This document shows positions 1 to 11,215 of a DNA stretch of 64,000 bases, piece after piece. Position 1 is the stretch's first letter. Each line of letters begins with the position of its first letter. Below the pieces are notes generated by a model. It worked only from the letters and a program-made list of their open reading frames with translations, had not been told where the DNA came from and did no database searches. Origin of the DNA: Hermodice carunculata (Eukaryota > Annelida > Polychaeta > Eunicida > Amphinomidae); NCBI GenBank assembly GCA_964020975.1, contig OZ026618.1, positions 33,999,349 to 34,063,348 on the forward strand, given 5' to 3'. Both the position numbers and the translations under genes were made by a program.

Positions 1-146
1 CCGCTGTCCACGATTCCCGATTTGCCGGCATAAAAGCTCTTAAAAAATGCTGTATGCTATGGCATGCTGCAAAGCTAGCCAAGGGTTTGCTTGACAACAA
101 ACAATACGGGCAAGAAGTTAGCTCCAGCAACATTCTGTGTTATTTT

Positions 147-1560
147 TTAGAATTTGACTTTCTTCTTAGGAACTTCGTCTGAGGAAATTTTGTATCTCTT
201 GTGGCCTTGTGGAAGCGTGTGTTTTCCGTCAGATAATACGCGTCTTCTGTCGTCTAAGCAGTGTGAACTTTTTGTGCACTGAGGATACCTCTTGTCGCTT
301 AAATCGAATTGAATGAAATTTGTGGTCCACTTCGGATGAATTAAATAAGGTATCCAGCTAATTCTGGTGAGAAATCCTATTTTAAGTAGCTGTGTTGACC
401 CCTTTGTAGCCTTACTGACTTGCTTTGAAGTAGTTGTAGTGCTATTTGTTACTTGAGGCTTAGAAAGAAGCATGGAATACATTTTAGATGTAAGACCAGA
501 GAATTCTGTGGTATTATGCCAACTGTGATATCCTTAAAACATGCTGGCTTTCTTTTATTTTCGGTGTTTTGTAAAACATGATGATCTGGATAGTTAAAAA
601 AAATCATACAAATATTTTATTTCAGCCATGGCGGCACAAATATCCGAGGTAATAATGTGATAAGTAAGAGAATCGACATCGGTAAAATCAACCTTGCATT
701 ATCTCCGTACTCCTCCTTTATGTTTTGATAGCGAAAAGGATACATAATAATTTTGCGTCATTAAAAAATTCATACCGCACAAAGATGGGACGATTTAAAT
801 GAACCACAGCTCTACTCATCTGGCCGCCGACCGACCAAATGTTTATTGAATATGCTGAATGAACAAAATGTTTGTTTAGAACTCAATCTTTGAAAAAGTG
901 TTTTGGTCTTTTACAAATTATATTTGTAGTTGTTTCATCTTGTTTTCAAGACATTTTCCATAAACTGAATTATTCATAGGTTTAAAGCAGTCAGTTTTAT
1001 ACATGTTTGTGGCAGAAGTTCTTTTGCTTGCATTGAAATTAACAGGCAGTTTCATCCAAGTTTGCTGGTGGAAGACAAACGAGGTGTCAAACTTCAGTCC
1101 CAATTCTATATAAGACAAAGAGAAACTTAACAAACCTAATTCTGTAAGCCCATGTACCGTTTGAACACTATCAAGTCCGATATTCTAAGAGCAAAGTCCT
1201 ATTCCGTATCATTCACTGAAAAACTGTATTGTTCTAAATCATAACAGCAAATTAATTTACAAAAGGAACAAATCATATTCATGAAATGTGAAATTTAGAA
1301 GAAAGTTTACGGTATTATTAACCTTTAAAAAATCGGGTCATCAGCGGGAATCCAGCGCAAGACTTGTTTCGGTGCCATTTTCCCCCGGACAAGTCATTCT
1401 GCTAACTGGGGGCAATAAAAAAAACATCCCGAGCTGATGTATTACGGAATAAAGCGAATATGATGTTCCTTTGTTAATATGCCTACTTAAAAAACGTAGC
1501 CCACATGACATAAACATAATGAAACTACACCTTACACTCATGATTAGGCCCACCAAAATT
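147..1560 (-). mobile_element. Polinton-type (protein-primed family B) DNA polymerase relic with flanking element sequence
   Basis: Fossil. Minus-strand translation of about 918-1133 gives residues typical of protein-primed family B polymerases of Polintons, including FKPMNNSVYGK followed by LEN, preceded by a hydrophobic stretch and a QQTWMKL segment that matches the usual order in the family. A second piece at about 147-482 carries DDRRRVL and TLPQGHKRYK, resembling the C-terminal part of the same polymerase, so the order along the minus strand is correct. The part at 1130-1560 does not read as polymerase but recurs in inverted orientation at 40285-40740, so it belongs to the repeat. The element is broken, with several interruptions, and looks old. 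No capsid, ATPase, protease or integrase part was found nearby. The family is seen by motif only; a plasmid-like family B polymerase is a less likely alternative. Confidence 0.6.
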
Positions 1561-2164
1561 GAATAATAAAATAATTAACCATCCCACACTTACATGCAGC
1601 GCCTGGTCTTACAACAAACCCGACTAGGCCTACCTGACGGACTGATCAGATCAATCAGATCAAACCAGCTCTTCAACTTCAAGCAAAACGCAAATGTAAC
1701 GAAGTGACGTAAAAGAATCACGCTATTAATTGCGTCACACCTGAAAACTGGTCAGATCTACGTTGCTCTGTTTCAGCAACAAAAAACGGGCCCATTTATT
1801 TTAAACTCACTGTATTTCACAGCCGATGCAATCACTACCAATAGGTAGTTCTGATTTATAAGAAATCAATTACATCACATGTAATGTAAATGTTTTAAAA
1901 TTCTAGGTTTAAACAGCCAAATGAATGTAATAAACGGGTCATCGGTGGGAAACCTTTATCTCGAATCTTTTAAGGTGCATTATGGGGTAGGGGTGGGGGT
2001 GGGTTGGGCGTTGGGGGACACTGTACCTTTTGGAGCAACTATTCATGTATTCTTGTAGCTTTTTCTTTCATATTTTAACTAACACTTTTTTAATTATATC
2101 TAAAATCTAAACAAATGAGGAGTTATATGCAGAAATCTAACTTTCCTAAATAGAGCTAGGAAAT
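1561..2164. other. AT-rich spacer, no gene seen
   Basis: No open frame of note. A short stretch around 1936-1957 (CGGGTCATCGGTGGGAA) resembles part of the Polinton-flanking repeat at about 1334-1352, so the relic may extend here in decayed form. A G-rich run lies at about 1985-2015. Confidence 0.4.
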
Positions 2165-2165
2165 A

Positions 2166-2246
<81 letters not shown>
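2165..2246. repeat. (ATG)n/(ATA)n compound microsatellite
   Basis: About 13 units of ATG/GAT run directly into about 14 units of ATA. The poly-Met/Ile/Tyr/His frames on both strands here are microsatellite translations, not proteins. Confidence 0.97.
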
Positions 2247-2247
<1 letters not shown>

Positions 2248-2450
2248 ACATGTCTGATACCCTCTGCAGCTTGGACCCCGCTCGCGACATTCTCGCTACC
2301 CATCGGCAGTTTCTACTACACACAGAGGAAACCAGGAATGTAGTTATTAGACCATAACATGTATTATTTAAAAAACCTGAATGTAAGTCATGTAAGCCAG
2401 TGAAAGGCCCTCCATACACTTTTAGCATGTTCATAATCTTCAATCGATAT
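2247..2450 (-). mobile_element. possible retroelement 3' end with ATT-repeat tail
   Basis: A moderately GC-rich block of about 200 bases stands out from its AT-rich surroundings and, read on the minus strand, runs straight into the ATT/CAT microsatellite. That arrangement is common for LINE 3' ends, which often carry simple-repeat tails, and a TAA array ends two LINE relics at 10.1 kb in this window. I see no conserved protein motif, so the assignment is inference. A unique sequence next to a chance microsatellite is an equal alternative. Confidence 0.25.
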
Positions 2451-4254
2451 ATCTACATGCATTGAAAACTTACAATACTTTGATAATGCAGGTACAGCAG
2501 ACAATTTCAATTTGTTAATCGAATCTATGTATTCAAAGCAAAACACACATTTTATAAGAAGCAATTTTTGTTGCTGTACATTAATAACATATTTTTGCAA
2601 CAGAACAAAATATTCTTTTCCATTATTCAACAAATGTGAAACTTAAGTTTCTCAGATAGGATTCAGAAAGTGGAAATTATGAATAAAGCGAAAGTTTCCT
2701 ATTCATACACAGAGCTGTCTTCGCTATTCCTTCAAATTACCTTTATATCTTTTCTTCTGCAACTTTATACAGCTCTGTAACAGATGTAAATTGTACTTTA
2801 CATAAGTATGGAAAACAACAGGTATTTTGAAATTATTCAAGCTAGCTTAGGTCAAATTAAAATTGAACACAGTTCTAAATGGTACCTACCAGTAATATGA
2901 CAACGATTGCGGACTTTGGCCAACGTCTACGCAAATTTCTTTTTAGAAAGAGTAATATGAGTGTGCTTCTCGGTTGACTTTTTCCTTATAGCATTCCACA
3001 GCATTGGTTTCTTTGCTTTTAAGATTCTAATATTTTTCTTTACTCTCTACGCAAGTAATTAGAAAATCCCAAGACAGGAAATTCGCCTTTATATAAAACT
3101 GGGGATCTGGTGTGTTCATCCTCTATAGAACAGATTCTCATTGCACAAAAACTTAGTGGTTTATGAATATTTTTACTCAAAGTTTCACTCTCATTCGATT
3201 CGATAGGTTTTGAGATTTATAGCTTTTAAATCTGCATAGATAATCATTTCACGTTTCATTTGTTTCCGAAATTTTCAAATTGCAAGTGTGTATTCTCTTT
3301 TGGCATTTCATATCTCTGCCTATCTGTGGTATAGTGGTCAGAATAGAACATCAGCCTTTCCTTGGACGGGAAATTTATAAGGCTATATTTACATATGAGT
3401 CTTTGTTTTGTGACCTTACCATAATATCCAGTTAGGAGAGACGATAAGTTTTACAAAGTAATAATGGCCATTTGCATAATAACAAATTTATATGGTGTTT
3501 CTTCTGAGTAAAGTGTGCGAAATGAGACAGTATCAGGGCATTGCCATCAAACGAATATACGTTAACGGATGTGCTATTTTGCTTCTCAAATTTGGGAACA
3601 TCTTTAATGCTGAGAGGAAAACTGAGCCCTGTTAATCAAGTTTCTACGTGATGAGTATAGCTGGTACATTTATTGTGGGTTGTGCTTTGTTGGAGAGATT
3701 TTAGCCTAGACAGAATATACGAAACACCAAATGTGAAAAAAATTCAATGAAAGACAATGTTTTTTAACAAGCAAAGAAGTAGCTCAAATATAAATACGTT
3801 CTGAGACAGAGAGATACAGAGTATATACTTCTAGTCCACCTGGACCAGATAGACCTTGGGGATATATACGTACTATATTTAACACCTGAACGATAATCAT
3901 AAGCTAGATTATGATGGCAGAAGAACATAATGCCCGTGCACATAAATGGACCTTGCATGGGTAAGCAGCGAAAAAGAAACTGGTTAAACCTTTGGCAAAT
4001 AGTGCGTAGCTGGACTTATATGCTATATGTTCCACTTTAAAATTGATTATAACACACAGACAATGTGGTTTATATAGTGACTCATACGAACACAACCAAT
4101 CTTGTAATTATATAAATGGAACTATGTGAGGGCCTTGGTTGCATGTTTGTGTAAGTATCTAAGGATCAATAACCTTAACTATAGGGTTCCTCTCGTTATT
4201 AGGGCTTACACATATCTTTCGGTTCGAACATTGTATTTTATAATTTGGTAAACC
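2451..4254. other. AT-rich spacer, no gene seen
   Basis: No frame above 81 codons and no recognised domain. The only feature is a tRNA-like A-box string (TGGTATAGTGG) near 3326-3336 without a matching B box. Confidence 0.4.
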
Positions 4255-4392
4255 ATGGTTAATCTCTGCCATATATGCGGGAAAATGTTTTCTAACAAAT
4301 CAAATTATAATCGTCACCTGAAAACGCACCAGAATATTGGATATGAATGTGAACACTGCAACATTAACAATTTCAAGAAAAAATCAATTTAA
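4255..4392 (+). CDS. short C2H2 zinc-finger frame (first exon or fragment)
   Basis: This 45-codon frame is shorter than usual gene-calling limits but carries a complete classical zinc finger. It begins at an ATG in a strong animal start context (AAACCATGG). Residues 5-25 have the spacing C-x2-C-x12-H-x3-H (Cys5, Cys8, His21, His25) with the usual aromatic residue (Phe12) between. A second finger starts with Cys32 and Cys35, but its histidine half lies in another frame just beyond the stop (reading HLKHEAH near 4412-4432), so that finger is degraded. C2H2 fingers usually bind DNA. It may be a first exon of a host zinc-finger gene, a pseudogene fragment, or a part of a mobile element. The only nearby coding signal is the candidate exon at 5000-5131; the two are not shown to be linked. 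Confidence 0.45.
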   Translation: MVNLCHICGKMFSNKSNYNRHLKTHQNIGYECEHCNINNFKKKSI

Positions 4393-4536
4393 AGAATCGT
4401 GACAGCATCTGAAGCATGAGGCACACTGACGAAATGCAAGCGAGCAACGAACCCACTGGACAAGTTGGGTGTCAAATATTTTTTTTTTCCAATCCCTAAA
4501 ATTAATCATCTTATCATACATGGTCATATTTGGTTA

Positions 4537-4693
<157 letters not shown>

Positions 4694-4999
4694 TGATGCG
4701 TAATTTCAAGAATTTGTAATAATATACCAACGATAAGTCACAGCTCTAATATATCACATAGTTTGGGTTCAAATGAATTAATGGCATTATAATGAACTGT
4801 GCTTTTTATCTACTTTTTATTTAAAAAAAATGTATTTCAGAAGGAACATACCATTATGTGATAAATGTTTTATTTATTCTTTCAATGAATCTAAAATTTC
4901 AGCGTCTACATTGCTTAGGATCCCTGCACATGACACGTATCGATAGATTAGATTAACCTTTTACTCTTACCTATGTCACAATTACAATTTATGTTTCAG

Positions 5000-5131
5000 A
5001 ACCCGTGTCAAGACGCCGTCCAAGGTACCGCATGTTGGGTAGAATATTTATCTACTATGGAAAATGGGCAAGACCCTTTACAGTTCTTCACAGGAGATAG
5101 AAATGCCATTATTGCTCGACTCCAACAACAA
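5000..5131 (+). CDS. candidate internal exon, unknown protein
   Basis: A 132-base block is bounded by a plausible splice acceptor (TATGTTTCAG ending at 4999) and a donor (GTTATG starting at 5132). Its length is exactly 44 codons, so it is phase 0 at both ends. The reading frame is open throughout; the peptide starts NPCQDAVQG, contains CWVEYLS and ends ARLQQQ. The composition is protein-like and less AT-driven than neighbouring frames. I do not recognise a family. The acceptor has a weak pyrimidine tract, so chance is possible. If real, it could belong to the same transcript as the zinc-finger frame about 0.6 kb upstream, separated by an intron holding the TA array. Confidence 0.3.
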
Positions 5132-5192
5132 GTTATGATATTTTATTGTTACCTTTTTAATTATCCCTGTGCCATATGTGATATAAAATTCA

Positions 5193-5806
5193 AGGAAATT
5201 AACTGCACCGGTAAAAAAATGAATAGATTATAACAATAGCTATGCATTCCCACTGACTATCTATCAAATAGCAGATATTTCTTATTACCCTATTATAAAC
5301 TCATTTTGTTTGATTGTGAAAATATTTACAAATGTATATAACGATTTGTAAATATGTAAACATTTTTTTCCTCAAATGCCGAAGGTTTACTCACATGTTT
5401 ACCTGTAATTTGTCTTAATAATGCTCTTCCCGGCTATATTACTATTTCAATATATGTATATAGGTAACAACCCCGCATATATGATGGCATGAAAGACCTT
5501 GCATAAATGCTTGTACGTATAATTTTATCCCTCTGTTATTTTGAGCATAATGACGACTACATAACATGCACATATATGTCCAAACACTGTGTTCTGTCAA
5601 GGTTATTAATCCTTAGCAACATACACGCAGTCACGGTTATATAAATCAAAGGTTTTCAATAAGGTCTGTCTGGTGGTGGCTTCTGGTGGCAACGGTTTTA
5701 CAAGATGAGAATGAAGGAAATTAACTACATCTGTAAAAGAATGAATGAACTTTAAATAACAGAAGCTGTATATTTGTTATGAATATCTATCCAATAGCAA
5801 AAATTT
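5193..5806 (+). repeat. local direct duplication, about 90 bp, copies about 520 bp apart
   Basis: Bases 5193-5283 and 5714-5806 share AAGGAAATTAACT, then GTAAAA.AATGAAT, and later CTATC.AATAGCA in the same order and orientation. The copies differ by substitutions and small indels, so the duplication is not recent. The sequence between them (5284-5713) is AT-rich with no recognised feature. Confidence 0.6.
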
Positions 5807-6189
5807 AAAAAAAGAAAAATTATATCCGTAAATTGTTCAGCTATGTTCTTTGCAATATAAAATCACATTCAATACTTTAGACAATTCCAATAGCTTGTTG
5901 TTTGCGATGATAAGATGATTTTTTCAGACGATAAAAAAATCACACACTATTTTGCATTGCTGGCCTAATGTACAATTTTTTCTGAGTTGGAACTATTTTT
6001 TTCTGTTTTCTTTCCCTTTTAAGGGGGTCGGGGTAACAAAGCTTGGGTATAAGGATTGATCGGGCAAGGTCACGGATCGACCATTGTGGGGACGGGAATG
6101 GGGGTGGCTGCCCCCAGCAGAAAGCAGGAACAAGATATCGATGACTGCTTTATACAACTATAATATGTTATGGTGATGATTTTCATTCT
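5807..6189. other. spacer, no gene seen
   Basis: AT-rich at first, then a G-rich patch at about 6025-6115. No coding signal recognised. Confidence 0.4.
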
Positions 6190-7140
6190 GCAATTGTGAC
6201 ACTTAGGGGGTCAGCTTCTTTTAATAAGTTTTCGTGATCAGAATTTCGGTCAAAGAGTACGAAACACTTGGCTTCGTGTCATCCTTTTCAGTTGAACAGT
6301 ATCACTTTCTTACAGAAATTCCATACTGTTGCTCCATTATTGAAATTGGAAAGTATTGAAGCTGTGAAAAGATGCTAATCTACCTTACCTGTCCCAAATT
6401 TGGAAAGTCTCTTCGAAACATTAAGCTTCTTTCCAGCCTTTCTGCAAACGTCTGCCAAATTTTCCAAAAATGTAACTTGTCATCATGCATGAGACCAAAA
6501 TATTGACTGATCTCTAAGAATATATTTCAACCTGGTTAATGATACATTTCTGAGTATCAAATGGCTTTTTTCCCATGCACCATGAAAAGAGCATGGAACC
6601 TTCTACTTGCAAGTATCTGATTGTCATAAAACTACTTTTCAGCTCGTGATGCCTTTATTTGTAAGACTTGTTTCAACGCTTCAAGGTTGTTGGGTACCAA
6701 AAAAAGTCTTGTCATCTGCACAGTTGTGAATATGACACTCCTTGAAAAAATCATGAAGGTAATTTGAAACAATGTTAGAAACAAACAACCAATAAAGACC
6801 CTTGTGAAACCTTCCTTTCATACAGTTTTCAAGAACTGTATGGGTAGCTCACTTTAACCTTCGTTGCCTATATTGTAAGTAACCTTTCACAAGGAGTTTG
6901 GCTGAGATAGAAAAGCCACATACCTTTAGTTTGTTCATTAGCGTATCATGTGTTAAAAAATCAAACTTTCGGGACAGGTCCATTGTTATAGCACTAATAT
7001 TTTCACTATTGCCCAAAGCATAGTGGCAGCTTTCAACCATGTCCCGCAGCAGTGTATTACTCACCGTCGGCAGCCTGTTCAGAAAAGAAACGAAGGAATA
7101 TAATTCTTGTTTTCTTGCATGCCAGCTGTAGTGCATTTTG
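6190..7140 (-). mobile_element. LINE relic, reverse transcriptase region (CR1/L2/jockey-like group)
   Basis: Plain non-LTR retrotransposon remnant on the minus strand. At 6849-7136 the translation contains AITMDLSRKFDFLTHDTLMN, the conserved LINE block usually reading DLSKAFDTLxHxxL, followed by a segment ending YLQYRQRRLK that precedes the catalytic core. Further along, near 6700-6730, the catalytic box appears as NCADDKTFFG in a different frame. Around 6410-6455 KAGKKLNVSKRLSKF and around 6200-6330 VWNFCKK and LLKEADP match the usual thumb and C-terminal landmarks, in the right order. Frames change several times and stops interrupt, so it is a pseudogene. The conserved GVPQGS box is not visible, so a segment between about 6730 and 6850 is deleted or replaced. 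Confidence 0.75.
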
Positions 7141-9102
7141 CCTGAGCATTTAGATCACAAGAGGAACTTGTTATATTTATGAATTAATAGTTGAAAATCT
7201 CACAGACTTTTTTGGATCAGTTACAAGTTCTGTCTCATAATGAAAGGTACTTGTATTTGAGATAAAAACTCTCCCCTTTTAGTCAGAGACGGTTTGGTGG
7301 TGTGCCAGAATTTGTTATTAAAAGGTACAGAATTACAATTTGTTTAGAAATAAACTCTTGCTACCCTTCTAAGTTATTTAAATCATCGTTTGACAACAAT
7401 ATCTTCATTAATTTTCAGTTTCTCCAGCAGTATTTCTTGACTTTCTCAATTTTGTTTCTAACGGTTCCCATTAATTTAGAGGTTTCCTCAAATTATCATT
7501 CATCCATGAAGCTTAGTATTTTGGAACTTTCTTTTCTATGAACTAAACAAGTTAATTTTTAGTGTCTAGTGCGAAAAGCGTCAATTAACATGAGTGAATT
7601 CGTCCTGTTGGTAAATATGAACAATATAATTGTATGTCTCCCTTCAAAACATATGAGTTTTTACAAGCTTATGAAGACAAATCATTTATTAGACAGTGCC
7701 ATTACTATATCCAAGCCTTAGTCCTAATGAAACAAATCCAAGTCAATTCCGACCAAAGGCAATGTTCCTTGGTATGTATAGCTGAAACACATACATTTAT
7801 AGTTCGTATTTACGTAAAATAGACCAAAACGTAAGTGCAAAGGTCCACAGTGTCGAAAAAGCCATATCTAGTTTTAACATGACCGAATGCAAAAGGTTTG
7901 TTTGAAATTATAGGCCTATTTCAGTAAATTGGCTTCAACAGTTGCATCATTCATGCATATACAGGACCATACAATTTATGAAAAGGGACCACAATTTGCA
8001 GCACACCAGAGAATTTGTAAGTGGAGGTTCTTAACTTGTTGAAAACGTCAATAAAATTCAGTATTTAAAAAGGTACTACTTGCATCCACCATCTCAACAA
8101 CGATCATCATCCATATATATTCACAAAGCGATACCAACACCAACATCAATCCATCAGAAAAGCCCTCTAGGCCTAAAATGTCCATCAATAAGAATCCAAA
8201 CAACATGATTATATAATTTGATGTGTTTTAGGCATGTAGTTAAAGACATGTTGTTGTTTTAAAGGAGATAAACTAAGAGTATTTCAAAAAGAAAAAAGTG
8301 TTTGAATTTGCAAATATGGTAAGTACATTGGTTCAAATCTGAAACATCATCCTGAAGCAAGTGACATTAGGCCTCAACTCATTAAAACGTAGTCAAAAAA
8401 TGCATTACAATAGTCAAAATTTGTAAGGATAGCAGTCACATTTCAAGTTGGTTTCCAAAAGTATTTTATAGTGGAGGTAGGGTGTGTTTATAATGTTCCA
8501 GATTTATAAATATCACAAAAACGATGTAGGCCTACTTTACTCTCTTACTTTAAACTTAGCTGACTGACAAGTCGGGAGAACTAAAAGGTGATTGGCCTAA
8601 CAGGTCTCTCTTTAATTGTGGCAGAAGAAATGAAATATGTGTTTTGGGTGGTTAGGCCTATACATTTTGGAAAAAGAACTAGTGTCTGCAGTTAATGATG
8701 AATATTTCTAAGGTTGAGAGGACCGGTGTAAAACCACCAGTTGCCTTTTATGGGTGACTGCCTGTCTCAAGTCAGGAGTGAAATTTGTTTCTTCACATTG
8801 GTATTGGAAACGAAATGTTGATGCTTTGGCAAGTCTGAAATCTCTTTGCCGTCATTGTTGGGTTTGGAATTAATGAATATGGATCATGTGTTTCTGTACT
8901 ATTTGAAAGGACATTTAAATGTTCAAGAAAGCATAGAATCCCACAAATCATCTAATACTGACACCAAAAGAGGCAGTGCGAATGCCATTGGTACCACCAC
9001 AGTGACATAATGTCCTGTCTCCCCGAACAATTGTGAAACTGGGCACATAAAATTGTGCATCTTGAAATCAATCACTGCGGTTTTTTCTTGACGAACCAGA
9101 CA

Positions 9103-9105
<3 letters not shown>
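7141..9105. other. AT-rich spacer with several TAGGCCTA words, no gene seen
   Basis: No recognised coding sequence. The stretch 7900-8660 contains five occurrences of TAGGCCT or close variants. At 8563-8598 a string containing AGCTGACTGACA and ending GAACTAAAAG resembles the 3' end of the interspersed repeat seen at 27310-27858. A minus-strand frame of 78 codons at 8923-9159 is partly microsatellite and has no recognised motif. Confidence 0.4.

Positions 9106-9145
<40 letters not shown>
9106..9145. repeat. (TA)n microsatellite, about 40 bp
   Basis: A short TA array directly before the LINE relic. Because the LINE reading frame is intact right after it, it may mark the 5' truncation point of that element. 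Confidence 0.95.
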
Positions 9146-9148
<3 letters not shown>

Positions 9149-10091
9149 TTACCGACCACACACTACTAGAGTCCCTCACGGATCTATACTCGGTCCTCCC
9201 CTGTTCATCATTTATACTGATGACATGCACCTAGCCTCAGATTCCATACTTTACGCAGATGATACCACTTTAAGCAATCCCCATTGTTCCTTTAACTGTT
9301 GTATAAGTGCAGAGAACAGTGACAATCTGCAACATACTACCAATAGTGAATTAAAGAAATTACATGAATGGTTAGCGGTAAACAAGTTATGCTTAGTTAT
9401 TCCGAAAACCAAATACTTGATCTTCCACTTCCCCAACGGAGAATTAATCTAACTCTGAACCAACAGATCAACAATATTTATACTTTAAAAATTCAATATT
9501 TAAGTTTCTAGGCTTGTTGCTACATAAAACATTAAATTGACGGCCGCGTATCATTAAAAGAGGAACGACGCTTTCAAAATTAATAGGACCCTGAAAAGGT
9601 TTCATTCATATTTACCAACAAATACGCTACCGTTCATGTACAGGTTAGTGTTTTTACCACACTTAATTTATTTTATTCTGGCCTGGGGCTACTCTCGCGA
9701 CATATTGACCAAAATTCAAAAGCCAGTTGTTCGCCAAATATGCCATGCAAAATGAAACTCGCATACCGATTTACTTTTTAAAGCTCTTGAACTCATGAAA
9801 TTTCAGGACCCCTTTAAACTGAAACCTTTGAAATTTTATTTCAAATAAACACAAAACTAACATCTAGAATACTTTACTGACATGTTCTCAATTCCACTTA
9901 TGACTCAACCTTACCAAACCAGATTTAGACATAAACCACAACTTCCTGATTCAAAAGAAAGAAGGCTTGTAGATGTTTCTGATATTATATTTCACACATC
10001 TTCAAAAGTACAGCTCCGTGTATTGCAGACAAACTTAATACCCATTCATAATCCTTGTTTTCAAAGTACACCAAGCTTCACTTGATCAGTC
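9146..10091 (+). mobile_element. 5'-truncated LINE relic (CR1/L2 group), reverse transcriptase to 3' end
   Basis: From about 9165 the frame reads VPHGSILGPPLFIIYTDDMH, then ILYADDTTLS and KTKYLIFHFPNGEL: the GVPQGS, YADD and KT.Y..F landmarks of non-LTR reverse transcriptases. The YADD catalytic box is intact. After a stop at about 9450 the C-terminal landmarks continue in shifting frames, and the last 67-codon frame (9882-10085) gives the end region (YFTDMFSIPL) that matches the end of the large LINE at 47.9 kb (YFNQMFSPLP). So this is a relative of that element. It ends in a TAA array at 10092. The 5' part, including the endonuclease, is absent, which is usual for LINE insertions. Confidence 0.85.
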
Positions 10092-10150
<59 letters not shown>

Positions 10151-10152
10151 TG

Positions 10153-10207
<55 letters not shown>
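10092..10207. repeat. (TAA)n microsatellite shared by two LINE 3' ends
   Basis: About 116 bp of TAA with a short interruption at about 10146-10153 (AAAATGAT). The (+) LINE relic ends into its left side and the (-) LINE relic into its right side. Confidence 0.97.
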
Positions 10208-10208
<1 letters not shown>

Positions 10209-11215
10209 TAATGGGACCTCCACTTCGGGAGAATTAAAAGATATAAATACATCAAGATAGAAGTAAATGCACTTCAGGATAAAAAGAACTGACAGTTAAA
10301 TATACACTGTACTGGTCCGGTGTATTCAAACATGATTATAATCTTATTGTACCCCTGGAGTTAGCCAGTTACCATTATATGAAAAATGAGACTAATATGT
10401 AATCTGCCCACCACGACCCGGATGACTGAACAGATATGTATCACATAAAAAGAACATCGACTAAATCCATGAAAATGCCTTTACCAATATAGTGGCAAGG
10501 ATATGCTCGTATTCCCGGCGATGGTTGATATTTTCATAGGATGATAAGATACCTAAGGGAGTCAGCAACTCCATCCGGTTGACTTTCAAACGAGGAGGAG
10601 GTGATACCATAGACAGAACGTTGATTAAAATGCACGTCAGTAGGGGACACGCCTTGGCAGTGCATTCTGTCGATCATAGTGTTGGCAACATGTCCCGCGC
10701 GGTGCCTTGAGTCATATACCTGGCGATAAAATGACAGCAGAGCCTCCTATAAGGCGATTCAACGTTGGCTACCCTGCGCAGCAGGGACGCTGTACTGTGC
10801 TAAATTGTATCCTTAACCTGTGGAATACAGAGGACCTTCAAAACAGCAGAGAAATGTGTTCTTTTACTAAAACCAAGTGCTTGCTTTATAATTGTGCCTT
10901 GCAAAGATTCTGGACGCTTATGCGAACCTTTGGAGTGGTGGACGCCATCTAATCGGTATTAAAACCTATATGCACTAATTGTCTTCCACAAATGAGTCTT
11001 AACTTCTGAACTTAATCCTGGATAGACCATACCGCTAGAACTAAGACTATGCATGGCTCGACGGGTGGAGTTAATTATATTTTGAACATGGTCATTATAT
11101 GTATGCAATTTGGACAAACATACCCTTACAAAATCTAAAGATTCCTCCATTTTCATTGAGCTTGAACCTAATTTAACAGATAAATCTGCACCGAAATAAT
11201 GCTTCAATATTCAGA
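10208..11215 (-). mobile_element. LINE relic of a second clade, C-terminal reverse transcriptase region and 3' end
   Basis: The minus-strand frame at 10959-11207 reads LGSSSMKMEESLDFVRV, then a segment ending STRRAMHSLSSSGMVYPGLS and TKTHLWKTI-like residues, matching the thumb region after the catalytic core in many LINEs. Downstream (about 10690-10950) a further stretch contains SLQGTIIKQALGFSKRTHFS and LLRRVANVESPYRRL, the C-terminal motif in which L..QG..IK..LGLSKR.H is followed by a leucine-rich segment. Stops lie between them, so it is a pseudogene. The noncoding 3' end (10208-10400) runs into a TTA array. Motifs differ from the other LINEs here, so this is a different clade; I cannot name it securely. 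Confidence 0.7.
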
